Assembly (NCBI RefSeq): GCF_016342275.1
Contig: NZ_JAEIOT010000004.1
Coordinates: 512,954 to 576,953, forward strand
Direction: 5' to 3'
DNA: 64,000 nt
DNA from: Corynebacterium marambiense
GTDB taxonomy: Bacteria > Actinomycetota > Actinomycetes > Mycobacteriales > Mycobacteriaceae
In this document: piece after piece, positions 43,483 to 52,280 of the stretch
Layout of the letters: each line of letters starts with the position of its first letter
How positions within the stretch are numbered: the first letter of the stretch is position 1
The notes under the pieces: model-generated
What the model saw: the letters and a program-made list of their open reading frames with translations, nothing else
Databases searched by the model: none
Told to the model about the DNA's origin: nothing
Position numbers and translations under genes: made by a program

Positions 43483-44460
43483 TCAGCCGTTCCGTGTGTT
43501 CGGGTGGGCTCCCTGACCGTGTGCGGGCTGAATGATCGCCGGAACCCGGGAGTGACGGAGGATCTCATTCGTGCTCGATCCGATGAACACCCGCTCCAGT
43601 GATCCCATGAGGGTTGACCCGAGGTAGAGCAGATCGCCCTTCTTCCACTTCACGGACTCGACGGCACCCGACCAACCCCACCCCGAGCCGATCTCGGTGT
43701 CGACGGTGATCTCCGGATGCCGGTCCAGGGCGGCGTCGCGGGCCTGGTCGAGCACCGCCAGGGTGTGTTCCTGCCACTCGACGAGAATCTCCGACTCCAG
43801 GTCGGTGGTGCTCTTCACCGGCGAATCGGCGACCCCCTCCGGGGCGAAGGAGACGATGCGCAGCGGCACCCCCCAGCGCCACGCGAGATCGGCGGCATCG
43901 GTGAGGAAACTCCGGTCGTTCTCCGTGTCGATGAATGCACAGTTGATGCGGGTCACCCCGTGCCGGGAGAGCTTCGGAGCGCGGGGCGTGAGACCCAGGG
44001 GCCGGGATGAGGAGTGCAGGAGGACATCCGCGGTCGAGCCTGCCATGAAGCGTCGCTTCGGTGCCGATCCGTGCGAGCCGAGGAGAACAACGTCGGCGTC
44101 GAAATCATCGGCGGCCTGGGTCAGAATCGCTGTTTCCGAGGGGCCGTCCGCGAAGACGGAGACCGTCTCGTCCCACATTGATTCGGGTAGTTCCACTTCG
44201 GACAGTGCCTTGCGCACCCGGGACTCACACGCCGCTGCCTCTTTCCTGCGCCACTTCTTGTACTTCCCGCCGAGCCGGCTCAGGGAGGAAGACGGCCAGG
44301 GGCGGGTAAACGCGGTGACCGCTCTGACCCGGATCGGAGTGGTCCTGGCCAGCCACGCGGCGAACTCTACAGCTTCCGTTCCCGAGGTATCGGGGCGCCA
44401 CGCGACGAGAACGCGAATCGGCGGGGAGGTTTCCTCCGGTTCGGCGTTCTTCTTCGACAT
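43483..44460 (-). CDS. Universal stress protein with tandem UspA domains
   Basis: A 325-residue protein of two Usp domains. The first has the ATP-binding motif GSHG-X9-GS (VLLGSHGSAPKRRFMAGSTADV); in the second (LYLGSTLMGSLERVFIGSSTNEIL by key Gly residues) the Gly pattern is shifted, so it may not bind ATP. The start at 44460 has GAGGAC upstream; an in-frame start at 44490 adds ten residues. It lies next to and in the same direction as the MarR regulator gene, which may control it. Confidence 0.9.
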   Translation of the reverse strand: MSKKNAEPEETSPPIRVLVAWRPDTSGTEAVEFAAWLARTTPIRVRAVTAFTRPWPSSSLSRLGGKYKKWRRKEAAACESRVRKALSEVELPESMWDETVSVFADGPSETAILTQAADDFDADVVLLGSHGSAPKRRFMAGSTADVLLHSSSRPLGLTPRAPKLSRHGVTRINCAFIDTENDRSFLTDAADLAWRWGVPLRIVSFAPEGVADSPVKSTTDLESEILVEWQEHTLAVLDQARDAALDRHPEITVDTEIGSGWGWSGAVESVKWKKGDLLYLGSTLMGSLERVFIGSSTNEILRHSRVPAIIQPAHGQGAHPNTRNG

Positions 44461-44532
44461 GCGTTGGTACGGTCCTCGTTCTCGGTCCACGGCGGCGCGG
44501 GGCAGCCCGGTTACTCAGGTGCGGGAAAACGA

Positions 44533-44985
44533 TCAGGCGTTCCTCTGCTCCGCGGAGTAGCGTTCCGCCAGTTCAGTGATGACCGGTACGACCTGTTCAG
44601 CGATCTCAAGCTTCTCGGGGCTGAGGGAGGACAGCATCTCGGCGAGGTACGTGGTTCGCTCATCCCCTACCCGCTTGAGCTCTGTCCGACCGAGCTCGGT
44701 GAGCTGGACGCGCACGCCACGGCGATCGCTCGTGTCACGGATACGCTCCACCATTCCGCGGTGCTCCAGCTGGTGCAGGGCGTTCGATGCGGTGGGCATA
44801 CGAATCCCCTCCTGCCGGGCAACCTCACTGATACGGGAGGCGCCGTGTTCGGCGAGGCGGGTCAGGATCGTCAGCTGCGGGCCAGTCAGATCGGACTGCT
44901 CTGCCATGCGGAAGTAGGTGACGTAGAGTTTTGTCATGGCCGGTCGGATCTGGGCGGCGATATCCATCGGGGTTGCAGCAGTCAT
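44533..44985 (-). CDS. MarR-family regulator, probably the corynebacterial MalR type
   Basis: A 150-residue winged-helix dimeric repressor: LTGPQLTILTRLAEHG, IRMPTASNALHQLEHRGMVERI (recognition helix, cited by ASNALHQLEHRGMV) and DRRGVRVQLT (wing). The position upstream of the DUF5318 and mrcB genes equals that of MalR in Corynebacterium glutamicum as I recall, a regulator of cell-envelope and stress genes. It reads toward the universal stress protein gene, 72 bases away. Confidence 0.92.
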   Translation of the reverse strand: MTAATPMDIAAQIRPAMTKLYVTYFRMAEQSDLTGPQLTILTRLAEHGASRISEVARQEGIRMPTASNALHQLEHRGMVERIRDTSDRRGVRVQLTELGRTELKRVGDERTTYLAEMLSSLSPEKLEIAEQVVPVITELAERYSAEQRNA

Positions 44986-45202
44986 GCACCCAATCTTAAC
45001 TGCTTTCCGAGACCGCTGTACAACCGTGATTTAACCGCTCTACGCTGCGATGTCCGCGTAACGCATCTGTCCGCGCTGGTCCCGACCCTCAGTACGGAGC
45101 AAAAGTTCATTTATTTGCAAAAGTAGCGACTGTGTCACGCCGCCGAATTTGAAGTTATTGCGGTCGTTGTGGCGGTGTATCGGGGATTTCGGCGGCGATG
45201 GA

Positions 45203-45208
45203 TAGACT
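45203..45208 (+). promoter_or_regulatory. Candidate -10 of the DUF5318-like gene
   Basis: TAGACT six bases before the GTG at 45215; no Shine-Dalgarno sequence, so likely leaderless. Confidence 0.6.
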
Positions 45209-45214
45209 GGCTCT

Positions 45215-45574
45215 GTGGTCAGGTATTCCGGCGAGGTGAGTCACCAGTGGGCGCGTCGTCTCCTGCTGGGTGACTGGCGAGCCGGGAGGGTCTCCCGGGA
45301 CACAGTGTGTGACGGGGATTTCCGGCTGCTCGCCGCCTCCCGTTTCCACGGGCGGCGGGCCGGGCGTCCCTGTCCGATCTGTGACGGTGATGACCTCCGC
45401 ATCGTTCTGTGGATATTTGGCGACTCATTAGGGAAGATGTCATCTAGCGCCCGTAGCGCGGAGGAGATCGAGCGTTTCGCTGACGCCGGCCGGGAATTTA
45501 CGGTGCACACCGTCGAGGTCTGCCCCGACTGTCACTGGAACCATCTGCTCAGCGCCCGGGAGGTCGGACCATGA
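45215..45574 (+). CDS. DUF5318-like zinc-ribbon protein
   Basis: A 119-residue soluble protein with CPICDG (about residue 53) and CPDCHWNH near the C-terminus, a four-Cys zinc ribbon. Genes of this kind sit directly upstream of the class A PBP in many actinobacteria and are uncharacterised. The stop is 61 bases before the PBP start, so the two are probably co-transcribed. Confidence 0.85.
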   Translation: MVRYSGEVSHQWARRLLLGDWRAGRVSRDTVCDGDFRLLAASRFHGRRAGRPCPICDGDDLRIVLWIFGDSLGKMSSSARSAEEIERFADAGREFTVHTVEVCPDCHWNHLLSAREVGP

Positions 45575-45635
45575 ACCGACCACAGCCCGTGGCACGTGAA
45601 GTAACCAGACTCAATCCGATGGAGTGGATACAAAG

Positions 45636-47804
45636 GTGACAAGAAACAAGCGGTCCGAGAACAACGACGGGGACGGGGTGGACACCCCGCGCGGTTCCCG
45701 TCGGCGCCGTTGGATTATCTGGTCCCTGGCGGTCGCGTTCATCCTGTTCATCGTCGCCCCGGTGGGGGCCATCTTCACCGCCTACGTCATGGCAGATGTT
45801 CCGGAGCCCGAAGAGTTGGTGAACAAACAGGTGTCCAACATCTACGCCTCGGACTCCACCACCGAACTCGCGCGGATCGTCCCTCCCGAAGGCAACCGCG
45901 AGCAGGTCAACCTCGACCAGATCCCGGAATCGCTCCGCGGAGCGGTGCTCGCGGCCGAGGACCGCGAGTTTTACACGAACCCGGGCTTCTCCATCACCGG
46001 TTTCGCCCGCGCCGTCAAGGGGCAGATCACCGGTGACGAATCCGCGGGTGGTGGGTCGACCATCACGCAGCAGTACGTGAAGAATGCGGTCGTCGGCAAC
46101 GAGCGCTCCTACGAGCGGAAGCTCAAGGAACTCGTGATCAGTGCCAAGATGGCCAACGAGTGGTCCAAGAACGACGTGCTCGAGGCGTACCTGAACACCA
46201 TCTACTTCGGCCGCAACTCCTACGGGGTGGCAGCGGCCGCCGAGGCCTACTTCGGTAAACCTCTCGCCGAGCTCACCCCCGTGGAGGGTGCTGTCCTCGC
46301 CGCTTCCATCCAGCGCCCGAGCCAGCTCGATCCCTGGACGAACCGGGAGGAGGCCGAACAGCGATGGAATTACGTCCTGGACGGGATGGTGGCCACCGGC
46401 TACCTCTCCCAGGCCGAGCGGGACATCGCCGTGTACCCCCAGGTCGTCGACCCGGCCCTGAATCAGGCATACGTCGAGGCAACCGGGGCGAATGGTCTGA
46501 TCAAGAACCAGGTCGTCGCCGAGCTCGAGCGGATCGGTATCACCCAGGAGGACCTGGATACCCGGGGCCTGCGGATCACCACCACCATTGATATCCGGAA
46601 CCAGAATGCAGCCGTCGACAACGTCAACCGGATCTTCGACGGAGAGGATGAGAAACTGCGCTCTGCCGTGGTCTCCATTGAGCCGTCCACCGGGGCGGTA
46701 CGCGCCTACTACGGCGGGGACGACGCTGCCGGCTGGGACTACGCCAACGCCCCGATCCAGACCGGCTCGACCTTCAAGATCTACGGGCTCGCCGCTGCGC
46801 TCCAGCAGGGTATACCGCTGGCCACCATGTACTCCTCCGCGCCGGTCACCACAGGCAACGTCACCGTCACCAACGTCGGTGGCGGCGGCTGCGGCTACTG
46901 CACTATCGCCGAAGCACTCAAGCGCAGTCACAACACCAGCTTCATCCGCCTTGAGCAGGACCTGCAGAACGGCTCCCAGGACGTCGCCGACATGGCCCAC
47001 GCCCTCGGCATGGCCCGTTCACTGCCCGGATACCCCGCGACCCTCACGGAGAACGGCGACCAGCCCTTCGACGGGATCATCCTCGGCCAGTACGAGTCCC
47101 GTCCCTTCGACCAGGCGATCGCCCTAGCGACACTCGCCAACGAGGGCGTCTGGCACGAGCCCTACTTCGTGGAGAAGGTCGAGACCTCAAACAAGGAGGT
47201 ACTCTACGAACACACGCCCACCACCGGTCAGCGCCGCGTCGCCGCCAACGTCGCCAACAACGTGATGAGCGCGATGGCTCCCATCGCCGCCTGGTCCAAC
47301 CAGAACCAGCTCGCCGGTGGGCGGGCGTCCGCGGCCAAGACGGGCACCACTCAGCTCGGTAACACGGGTTTCAACAAGGACGCCTGGATGATCGGCGCCA
47401 CCCCGCAACTCGCGACGGCCGTGTGGGTGGGCACCGTCGACAACACCCCGTTGCGCAACTACTGGGGCGGAAACATGTACGGCGCCGGGCTGTCCGCCCA
47501 GATCTGGAAGGCCACGATGGACGGCGCCCTGGAGGGTAAGCCCCTCGAGTCCTTCCCCGAGGCGCAGCCCCTCGGATTTAATAACGCTCCGGCACCGCAG
47601 TACGTACCTCCGGCACCGAAGCCCGTCACACCCGTGAAATCTGATCCGGAGGATGAGGACCCCGACGCTGAACCCAGCGAGGATGAAGCCGTCGGCATCG
47701 ACGGCGGAGTCCCAGAAATCCCCGCTGATCCCGCCCAGGTGCCGCCCCCTCCGGAGCAGGTGGAGATCCTCCCCGGTATCACCATCCCGAACATCTTCAA
47801 TTGA
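45636..47804 (+). CDS. mrcB: Class A penicillin-binding protein (PBP1-type)
   Basis: A 722-residue bifunctional peptidoglycan synthase. After a basic N-terminus and one membrane helix (about 25-50) come the glycosyltransferase domain (catalytic Glu in AAEDREFYTNPGF, then GGGSTITQQYVKN, region to about 270) and the transpeptidase domain with Ser in GSTFKIYG, the SHN triad in RSHNTSF and KTG in AAKTGTTQ. The C-terminus is a Pro/Glu/Asp-rich tail. The GTG at 45636 has GGAG upstream; the in-frame GTG at 45624 is possible. Position agrees with mycobacterial ponA1. Confidence 0.95.
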   Translation: MTRNKRSENNDGDGVDTPRGSRRRRWIIWSLAVAFILFIVAPVGAIFTAYVMADVPEPEELVNKQVSNIYASDSTTELARIVPPEGNREQVNLDQIPESLRGAVLAAEDREFYTNPGFSITGFARAVKGQITGDESAGGGSTITQQYVKNAVVGNERSYERKLKELVISAKMANEWSKNDVLEAYLNTIYFGRNSYGVAAAAEAYFGKPLAELTPVEGAVLAASIQRPSQLDPWTNREEAEQRWNYVLDGMVATGYLSQAERDIAVYPQVVDPALNQAYVEATGANGLIKNQVVAELERIGITQEDLDTRGLRITTTIDIRNQNAAVDNVNRIFDGEDEKLRSAVVSIEPSTGAVRAYYGGDDAAGWDYANAPIQTGSTFKIYGLAAALQQGIPLATMYSSAPVTTGNVTVTNVGGGGCGYCTIAEALKRSHNTSFIRLEQDLQNGSQDVADMAHALGMARSLPGYPATLTENGDQPFDGIILGQYESRPFDQAIALATLANEGVWHEPYFVEKVETSNKEVLYEHTPTTGQRRVAANVANNVMSAMAPIAAWSNQNQLAGGRASAAKTGTTQLGNTGFNKDAWMIGATPQLATAVWVGTVDNTPLRNYWGGNMYGAGLSAQIWKATMDGALEGKPLESFPEAQPLGFNNAPAPQYVPPAPKPVTPVKSDPEDEDPDAEPSEDEAVGIDGGVPEIPADPAQVPPPPEQVEILPGITIPNIFN

Positions 47805-47809
47805 CCAGC

Positions 47810-47856
47810 ACCGCCCCGCAGGGGGGGCCGTTGATACGGTTCCGCTGCGGGGCGGT
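47810..47856 (+). terminator. Terminator after the class A PBP gene
   Basis: ACCGCCCCGCAG (47810-47821) pairs perfectly with CTGCGGGGCGGT (47845-47856), six bases after the stop codon; the tail has no strong T-run. Confidence 0.7.
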
Positions 47857-47917
47857 TGGCACCCGGGGGCCCGTGGGCGACAATGAATGAGACCGACGTT
47901 CCGACGACCAGGCATGA

Positions 47918-49534
47918 ATGAGGACGATGAGTACCAGACCGAAAAGCCGGAGGTCGACCAACGTCGACCGTGACCTGGACCGAGTCCAGCCCGGTCGCAC
48001 AGAGCCGTTCGCGCGAGGCTTCATTGAGTTTCTCGGTGGGCCATTCGGCCGGTTCGGCGCGCCGGGAACCGCCCGAATGCTGACTCCGTTACGGGTGATC
48101 ATCGCCCTCTCCCTCGTGTTCCTAGCACTGGGGTGGTTGACCAAGGCCAACTGCATCCAGGGAACCGTCGGGGATGACGGGATGGTAAACCTCAACTGGT
48201 CTGGTAGCCGCCAGTTGATCTCCGCCTGCTACAGCGACATGATTCCGTTGTACGGCGCCGAGGGACTCAAAGACGGGCACTTCCCCTACGCCTATTCCTG
48301 GACCGAGGGTGACGGCACCGTCCGCTACATGGAATACCCGGTGCTGACCGGCCTGTTTCAGTGGGTGATGGCCCAGATAACCAGGACCATCTGGCCAGCA
48401 GTTCACGCCGTGGCGGGGTCGGTGCCCGAGGTTGCGGTCTACTTCAGCATCTCGGCGACGTTCCTGGCCCTGTTCTGGGTGCTGGCTGTGCGGTGCGTGT
48501 ACTCGATGACCGGTAACCGCGTGTGGGACACCGTCCTGATGGCCGTCTCGCCGCTCGTTGTGGTGCACGCCTTCACCAACTATGACACCCTTGTCATCGC
48601 AGCCGCTTTGGCCGCGATGCTCGCGGTGGCGCGGGGTAGACCCGGGGTGGGTGGGATGCTCATCGGGCTGGGCATCGCCTTGAAACTGTGGCCGCTGTTC
48701 ATGTTCGGGGCCTACTTGGTGCTTGCGGTGCGGACCCGACGGTTCCGACCGTTCCTTGTAATGGTTGCGTCAGGAGCTGGCACCTGGCTCGTGGTCAATC
48801 TTCCCATCATGCTGGCGTTTCCTGAGGGTTGGCGTGAGTTCTTCAGGCTGAACACCGACCGGGGTTGGGAATGGTCCACGATCTATGCCATCGCCGCCCG
48901 GAACACCCCTTGGAATGGCTGGGACGAACCTGGGACGGAGCCGGTAATCCTGAATGCGATCTCGCTCGCACTCTTCCTGATCGGTTGCCTGGCCATCGGT
49001 GTTCTTGGTGTGCTGACCAGACGGCAACCGAGGGTCGCGGAGCTGGTGTTCCTCATCGTTGCGGTGTTCTTGTTGACCAACAAGGTGTGGAGCCCCCAGT
49101 ATTCGCTGTGGCTCGTGCCGCTCGCGGTGCTTGCGCTCCCCCGGTGGCGTCTCCTCCTGGCCTGGGGGTTGGCTGAGGCCATGGTCTGGCCGGTACTGAT
49201 GTGGCACATGGCGGGTGACGACGCCAAGGGAGCCCCGCCGGAGCTGTTTGATACCGTCCTGGTCATTCGTGGGGCGCTCCTCATCACCATTATTGTGCTG
49301 GTCGTGCGTCAGATGCTCGGACGTTCCGTCGATCCAGTCCTCGAGACGAACGGGGGCGTGGATCCACTCGCAGGAGGTTTTCTCGTTCGACCGGGTGCGA
49401 CGTACCGGGGATTCATCGGTACGGGGGCTCGGTCTGCGGAGAGCAATACGGGTGAGAAGCGAGATCCAGCGCTGTCGCAGGAAGAGGGCGCAGTATCGAG
49501 CGCTGTGGGAAAGAGCCGATCAGATCGTGGATAA
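47918..49534 (+). CDS. GT87/DUF2029-like membrane glycosyltransferase
   Basis: A 538-residue polytopic protein with about eleven helices and a charged N-terminal tail. The loop after the first helix (SGSRQLISACYSDMIPLYGAEGL by key YSDMIPLY) and the acidic EYPVLTGLFQW are typical of polyprenol-phosphate-dependent mannosyl- or arabinosyltransferase-like proteins. The order PBP, this protein, small membrane protein, rpsF matches ponA1-Rv0051-Rv0052-rpsF. Starts at 47918 or 47927 are both possible. Confidence 0.85.
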   Translation: MRTMSTRPKSRRSTNVDRDLDRVQPGRTEPFARGFIEFLGGPFGRFGAPGTARMLTPLRVIIALSLVFLALGWLTKANCIQGTVGDDGMVNLNWSGSRQLISACYSDMIPLYGAEGLKDGHFPYAYSWTEGDGTVRYMEYPVLTGLFQWVMAQITRTIWPAVHAVAGSVPEVAVYFSISATFLALFWVLAVRCVYSMTGNRVWDTVLMAVSPLVVVHAFTNYDTLVIAAALAAMLAVARGRPGVGGMLIGLGIALKLWPLFMFGAYLVLAVRTRRFRPFLVMVASGAGTWLVVNLPIMLAFPEGWREFFRLNTDRGWEWSTIYAIAARNTPWNGWDEPGTEPVILNAISLALFLIGCLAIGVLGVLTRRQPRVAELVFLIVAVFLLTNKVWSPQYSLWLVPLAVLALPRWRLLLAWGLAEAMVWPVLMWHMAGDDAKGAPPELFDTVLVIRGALLITIIVLVVRQMLGRSVDPVLETNGGVDPLAGGFLVRPGATYRGFIGTGARSAESNTGEKRDPALSQEEGAVSSAVGKSRSDRG

Positions 49535-49733
49535 CACCGCAGTGATCATCACCATGGCGAGTGTCTTCATCGGATTCCTGCTTTTCGGGGGTTCCTACGC
49601 GAGCTTCAGCTATCGGCGCAGTCCGAAGCTGACCTGGACCCTGTTCACGTTCGCGATCTTCTTCATCACCGTCATCCCGACTGTCATCGCCGTCTTCTGG
49701 GCGACCCTGTTCGCTGGGTCGGGAGCCGGCTGA
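49452..49733 (+). CDS. Small membrane protein overlapping the GT87-like gene
   Basis: A 93-residue protein with a basic N-terminus and two hydrophobic helices (about 29-48 and 60-85). It starts with GTG inside the 3' end of the previous gene (83-base overlap) and has GGAG nine bases upstream. Family unknown; it keeps its place before rpsF. Confidence 0.7.
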   Translation: MRSEIQRCRRKRAQYRALWERADQIVDNTAVIITMASVFIGFLLFGGSYASFSYRRSPKLTWTLFTFAIFFITVIPTVIAVFWATLFAGSGAG

Positions 49734-49755
49734 GAAGTCCTGGAGAGGCATCGGG

Positions 49756-49783
49756 CACCGGCCTCCCCCGGGACCGGCCGGTG
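49756..49783 (+). terminator. Possible terminator before rpsF
   Basis: CACCGGCC (49756-49763) and GGCCGGTG (49776-49783) form a perfect 8-bp stem; no T-run. Confidence 0.5.
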
Positions 49784-49814
49784 AGGTTCCGGGAACGACG
49801 GTTTTGCGTCGGCT

Positions 49815-49843
49815 TCCGGGTGCCCATGCGCCTGGTGTAGGCT
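49815..49843 (+). promoter_or_regulatory. Candidate rpsF promoter
   Basis: -35-like TTCCGG (49815-49820) and -10 TAGGCT (49838-49843, with TG upstream) are 17 bases apart, giving a leader of about 80 bases that contains a strong AGGAGG. Confidence 0.4.
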
Positions 49844-49932
49844 AGTGGGGTTGCTGACGCAACGAACCCTCCTGCCACACCACAAGGGTGTGGCCGATCC
49901 AAAACACTAGACCACAGGAGGTGATGAGGTCC

Positions 49933-50220
49933 GTGCGTCAATACGAACTCATGATCATTCTCGACCCCTCCCAGGACGAGCGCACTGTCGCCCCGTCCCT
50001 GGACAAGTTCCTCGAAGTCGTCCGCAAGGAAAACGGCACCGTGGAGAAGGTTGACATCTGGGGCAAGCGTCGCTTGCAGTACCCGATCAACAAGAAGGAC
50101 GAGGGCATCTACGCCGTCATCGAGCTCACCTGTGAGCCGGCGACCGTGCAGGAACTCGACCGTCTGCTGAACCTGAACGACAGCATCCTGCGCACCAAGG
50201 TGCTGCGGGCTGACCGTTAA
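49933..50220 (+). CDS. rpsF: 30S ribosomal protein S6
   Basis: A 95-residue protein with the S6 ferredoxin fold; [16 protein letters not shown] at the N-terminus and [18 protein letters not shown] are diagnostic. The GTG start fits AGGAGG eleven bases upstream and the family length. First gene of rpsF-ssb-rplI. The usual rpsR between ssb and rplI is absent here. Confidence 0.97.
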   Translation: MRQYELMIILDPSQDERTVAPSLDKFLEVVRKENGTVEKVDIWGKRRLQYPINKKDEGIYAVIELTCEPATVQELDRLLNLNDSILRTKVLRADR

Positions 50221-50260
50221 GCAGGGACACTGGTAGGGAAAGCTCTTTTCCCACACGCAG

Positions 50261-50280
50261 GCCCACCACCAGTGGTGGGC
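50261..50280 (+). other. Hairpin in the rpsF-ssb gap
   Basis: GCCCACCAC (50261-50269) and GTGGTGGGC (50272-50280), a perfect 9-bp stem with two bases between. There is no T-run, so it is more likely an mRNA processing or regulatory element than a terminator. Confidence 0.55.
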
Positions 50281-50326
50281 GGTGAACCCCCAGTACACGA
50301 GTCATAAAGGAAGGTCGTTCAAGGAC

Positions 50327-50911
50327 ATGGCACAGGGAGACACAAACATCACTGTGGTCGGCAATCTCGTTGCCGACCCGGAACTGCGGTTCACCCCCTC
50401 GGGGGCGGCCGTCGCTAATTTCCGTATCGCCTCGACCCCCCGCCGTTTCGACGCTGAGTCGAAGCAGTGGGTGGATGGTGAAGCCCTGTTCCTGACCTGC
50501 AACGTCTGGCGTCAGGCCGCTGAGAATGTCGCGGAGTCCCTGAGCAAGGGAATGCGTGTCATCGTCACCGGTCGACTCCGTCAGCGCTCCTACGAAACCC
50601 GCGAGGGTGAGAAGCGCAGTGTTTTCGAGGTTGAGGTCGATGAGGTCGGCCCCTCCCTGAAATACGCGACGGCCCAGGTCGCCCGCACCCCCAGAGGTGG
50701 CGGCCAGGGTGGCGGAAACTTTGGTGGTGGCGGCAACGCTGGTGGCGGAAACTTCGGTGGCGGTAACGCCGGCGGCGGTTTCGGCGGCGGCCAGAGCACC
50801 GGAGGCTTCGGTGGCGGTAGTGCCAACCGTGCCCCCGACAACGACCCGTGGAACAGTGCCCCGCAATCCGGCGGTTTCGGTGGTTCAACCGATGACGAGC
50901 CCCCGTTCTGA
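50327..50911 (+). CDS. ssb: Single-stranded DNA-binding protein
   Basis: A 194-residue protein: OB fold (about 1-115, with [19 protein letters not shown] and [17 protein letters not shown] by key positions), a long Gly/Asn-rich linker, and the acidic tip DDEPPF that recruits replication and repair proteins. AAGGA before the ATG at 50327. Confidence 0.97.
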   Translation: MAQGDTNITVVGNLVADPELRFTPSGAAVANFRIASTPRRFDAESKQWVDGEALFLTCNVWRQAAENVAESLSKGMRVIVTGRLRQRSYETREGEKRSVFEVEVDEVGPSLKYATAQVARTPRGGGQGGGNFGGGGNAGGGNFGGGNAGGGFGGGQSTGGFGGGSANRAPDNDPWNSAPQSGGFGGSTDDEPPF

Positions 50912-51029
50912 CCCTAGGGTCCGTAGAACGCGGGTACGTCCCAGCATCAATCATCCACATAATTCCCGTTCACGTGATGCCACGCAGGTGGTGTCGGGCG
51001 ACCGGGAAGCAGAACGAAAGGCAGGGATC

Positions 51030-51482
51030 ATGAAGCTGATCCTCACCGCCGCCGTTGACAATCTCGGTGTCCCCGGAGACATCGTCGAAGTCAAGGCTGG
51101 CTATGGACGTAACTTCTTGCTTCCGCGTGGCTACGCCATCGTTGCGAACCGCAACGCGGAAAAGCAGATCGAGGACATCAAGCGTGCCCAGAAGGCCCGC
51201 GAGATCCGCGATACCGACCACGCTCGCGAGGTCAAGGAACAGCTCGAGCAGCTCACCGGTGTCTCCATCGCAGTGCGCACCTCTGACAAGGGCAAGCTCT
51301 TCGGCTCCGTCACAGCAGACGACGTCGTCTCTGCGGTGAAGAAGGCCGGCGGCCCCACCCTGGACAAGCACAACGTCAAGCTGGCCAAGGGCACGGTCAA
51401 GTCGACCGGTACCTACCAGGTGGACGTGAAGCTGCACGGTGACGTTACCGCGCCGATCAACTTTGAGGTCGTCTCCGCCTAA
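51030..51482 (+). CDS. rplI: 50S ribosomal protein L9
   Basis: A 150-residue protein with N-domain [34 protein letters not shown] (recognised from [11 protein letters not shown]), a long helix and the C-domain. GCAGGGA precedes the ATG. Last gene of the ribosomal/ssb unit, followed by two hairpins. Confidence 0.97.
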   Translation: MKLILTAAVDNLGVPGDIVEVKAGYGRNFLLPRGYAIVANRNAEKQIEDIKRAQKAREIRDTDHAREVKEQLEQLTGVSIAVRTSDKGKLFGSVTADDVVSAVKKAGGPTLDKHNVKLAKGTVKSTGTYQVDVKLHGDVTAPINFEVVSA

Positions 51483-51501
51483 GAAAGGTGGCAAGACGGC
51501 G

Positions 51502-51522
51502 GTCGGCACACCGTGCCGACCC
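51502..51522 (+). terminator. First hairpin after rplI
   Basis: GGTCGGCAC (51502-51510) and GTGCCGACC (51514-51522): a perfect 9-bp stem with a 3-base loop, 19 bases after the stop codon. Confidence 0.65.
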
Positions 51523-51536
51523 AACGACAACAGCAG

Positions 51537-51605
51537 CCACGGCCCCCGCGCCTCTGCCCACTGACACGTTCGTCGTGTCCTTGGGAGGAGGAACGGGGGC
51601 CGTGG
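51537..51605 (+). terminator. Long 69-base hairpin after rplI
   Basis: CCACGGCCCCCG (51537-51548) pairs with CGGGGGCCGTGG (51594-51605), and the arms continue inward to GACACG/CGTGTC around a TTCGT loop: 26 of 32 pairs. TCTTTGTT follows. Confidence 0.75.
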
Positions 51606-51734
51606 TCTTTGTTGGGCGGGGCATCTTCCGGCGCTGGATCAGTGCCCCGGTGGCGTGGTGTGGGAGCTGTCAACGGATGATGTTCGGGTGGTGGAATGTC
51701 GCGGTTGCTGCCCATGTGAATATAGTTCCCGAAT

Positions 51735-52014
51735 TGTGGATAACTCCGCTCCCCGAACATGCAATACGACGCCCTGACCGGCGAAAACCGGCCTAACTCG
51801 CGACCCCCTGCGATGTCAAACTGGCTGGTTAGCGATAGTTATCCACGGTCTGCAGCCAGTTACCAACACCCCATTTATATGCTATGAGCAGGGACTTTAG
51901 ACAAAATTCAGGAGGATTTCGGCCAGTAGTCCACAAGTTATCCACACCCCGAGTAGGAAATCCCCAGCCCGAGAATGATCTTTCCCGACCTTTGTGCACA
52001 GCCCCTGTGGATAA
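51735..52014. other. Cluster of DnaA boxes in the rplI-dnaB gap
   Basis: The gap of about 800 bases (51483-52280) carries four DnaA 9-mers: TGTGGATAA at 51735-51743 and 52006-52014 (reverse), TTATCCACA at 51938-51946, and TTATCCACG at 51839-51847. Three are exact. The stretch 51835-51910 is AT-rich for this genome. Apart from the terminator hairpins nothing else in the gap is recognised. Confidence 0.8.
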
Positions 52015-52280
52015 CTTGACCAGTTGGGTCGGGAAACGGCGGCTCGGAACCCCTCGAAACTGAGGGGCTTCGAGCCTTGCGTGGACACGCGACTCCCCGG
52101 GGGAGGGAGGCTTCCGTGAGGTGTGGCGAGAGATGCCGTTGGCGGTACTGTTGGCTCTGACGCGTACCGGCACGAGCCGGCCATGTTCCAGCCAGCGTTC
52201 CCCTGCCCCGCCGCCGGGGTGCGACACGCCCGTCCGGGGTAGGGCAGGGAGATCTTCCAGACAGTGAAAGGTGCACCGCA

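Noticed and set aside
51735..52014. Main chromosomal origin (oriC)
   Set aside because: dnaA and dnaN are not adjacent and box number is low; a regulatory or titration site is more likely.
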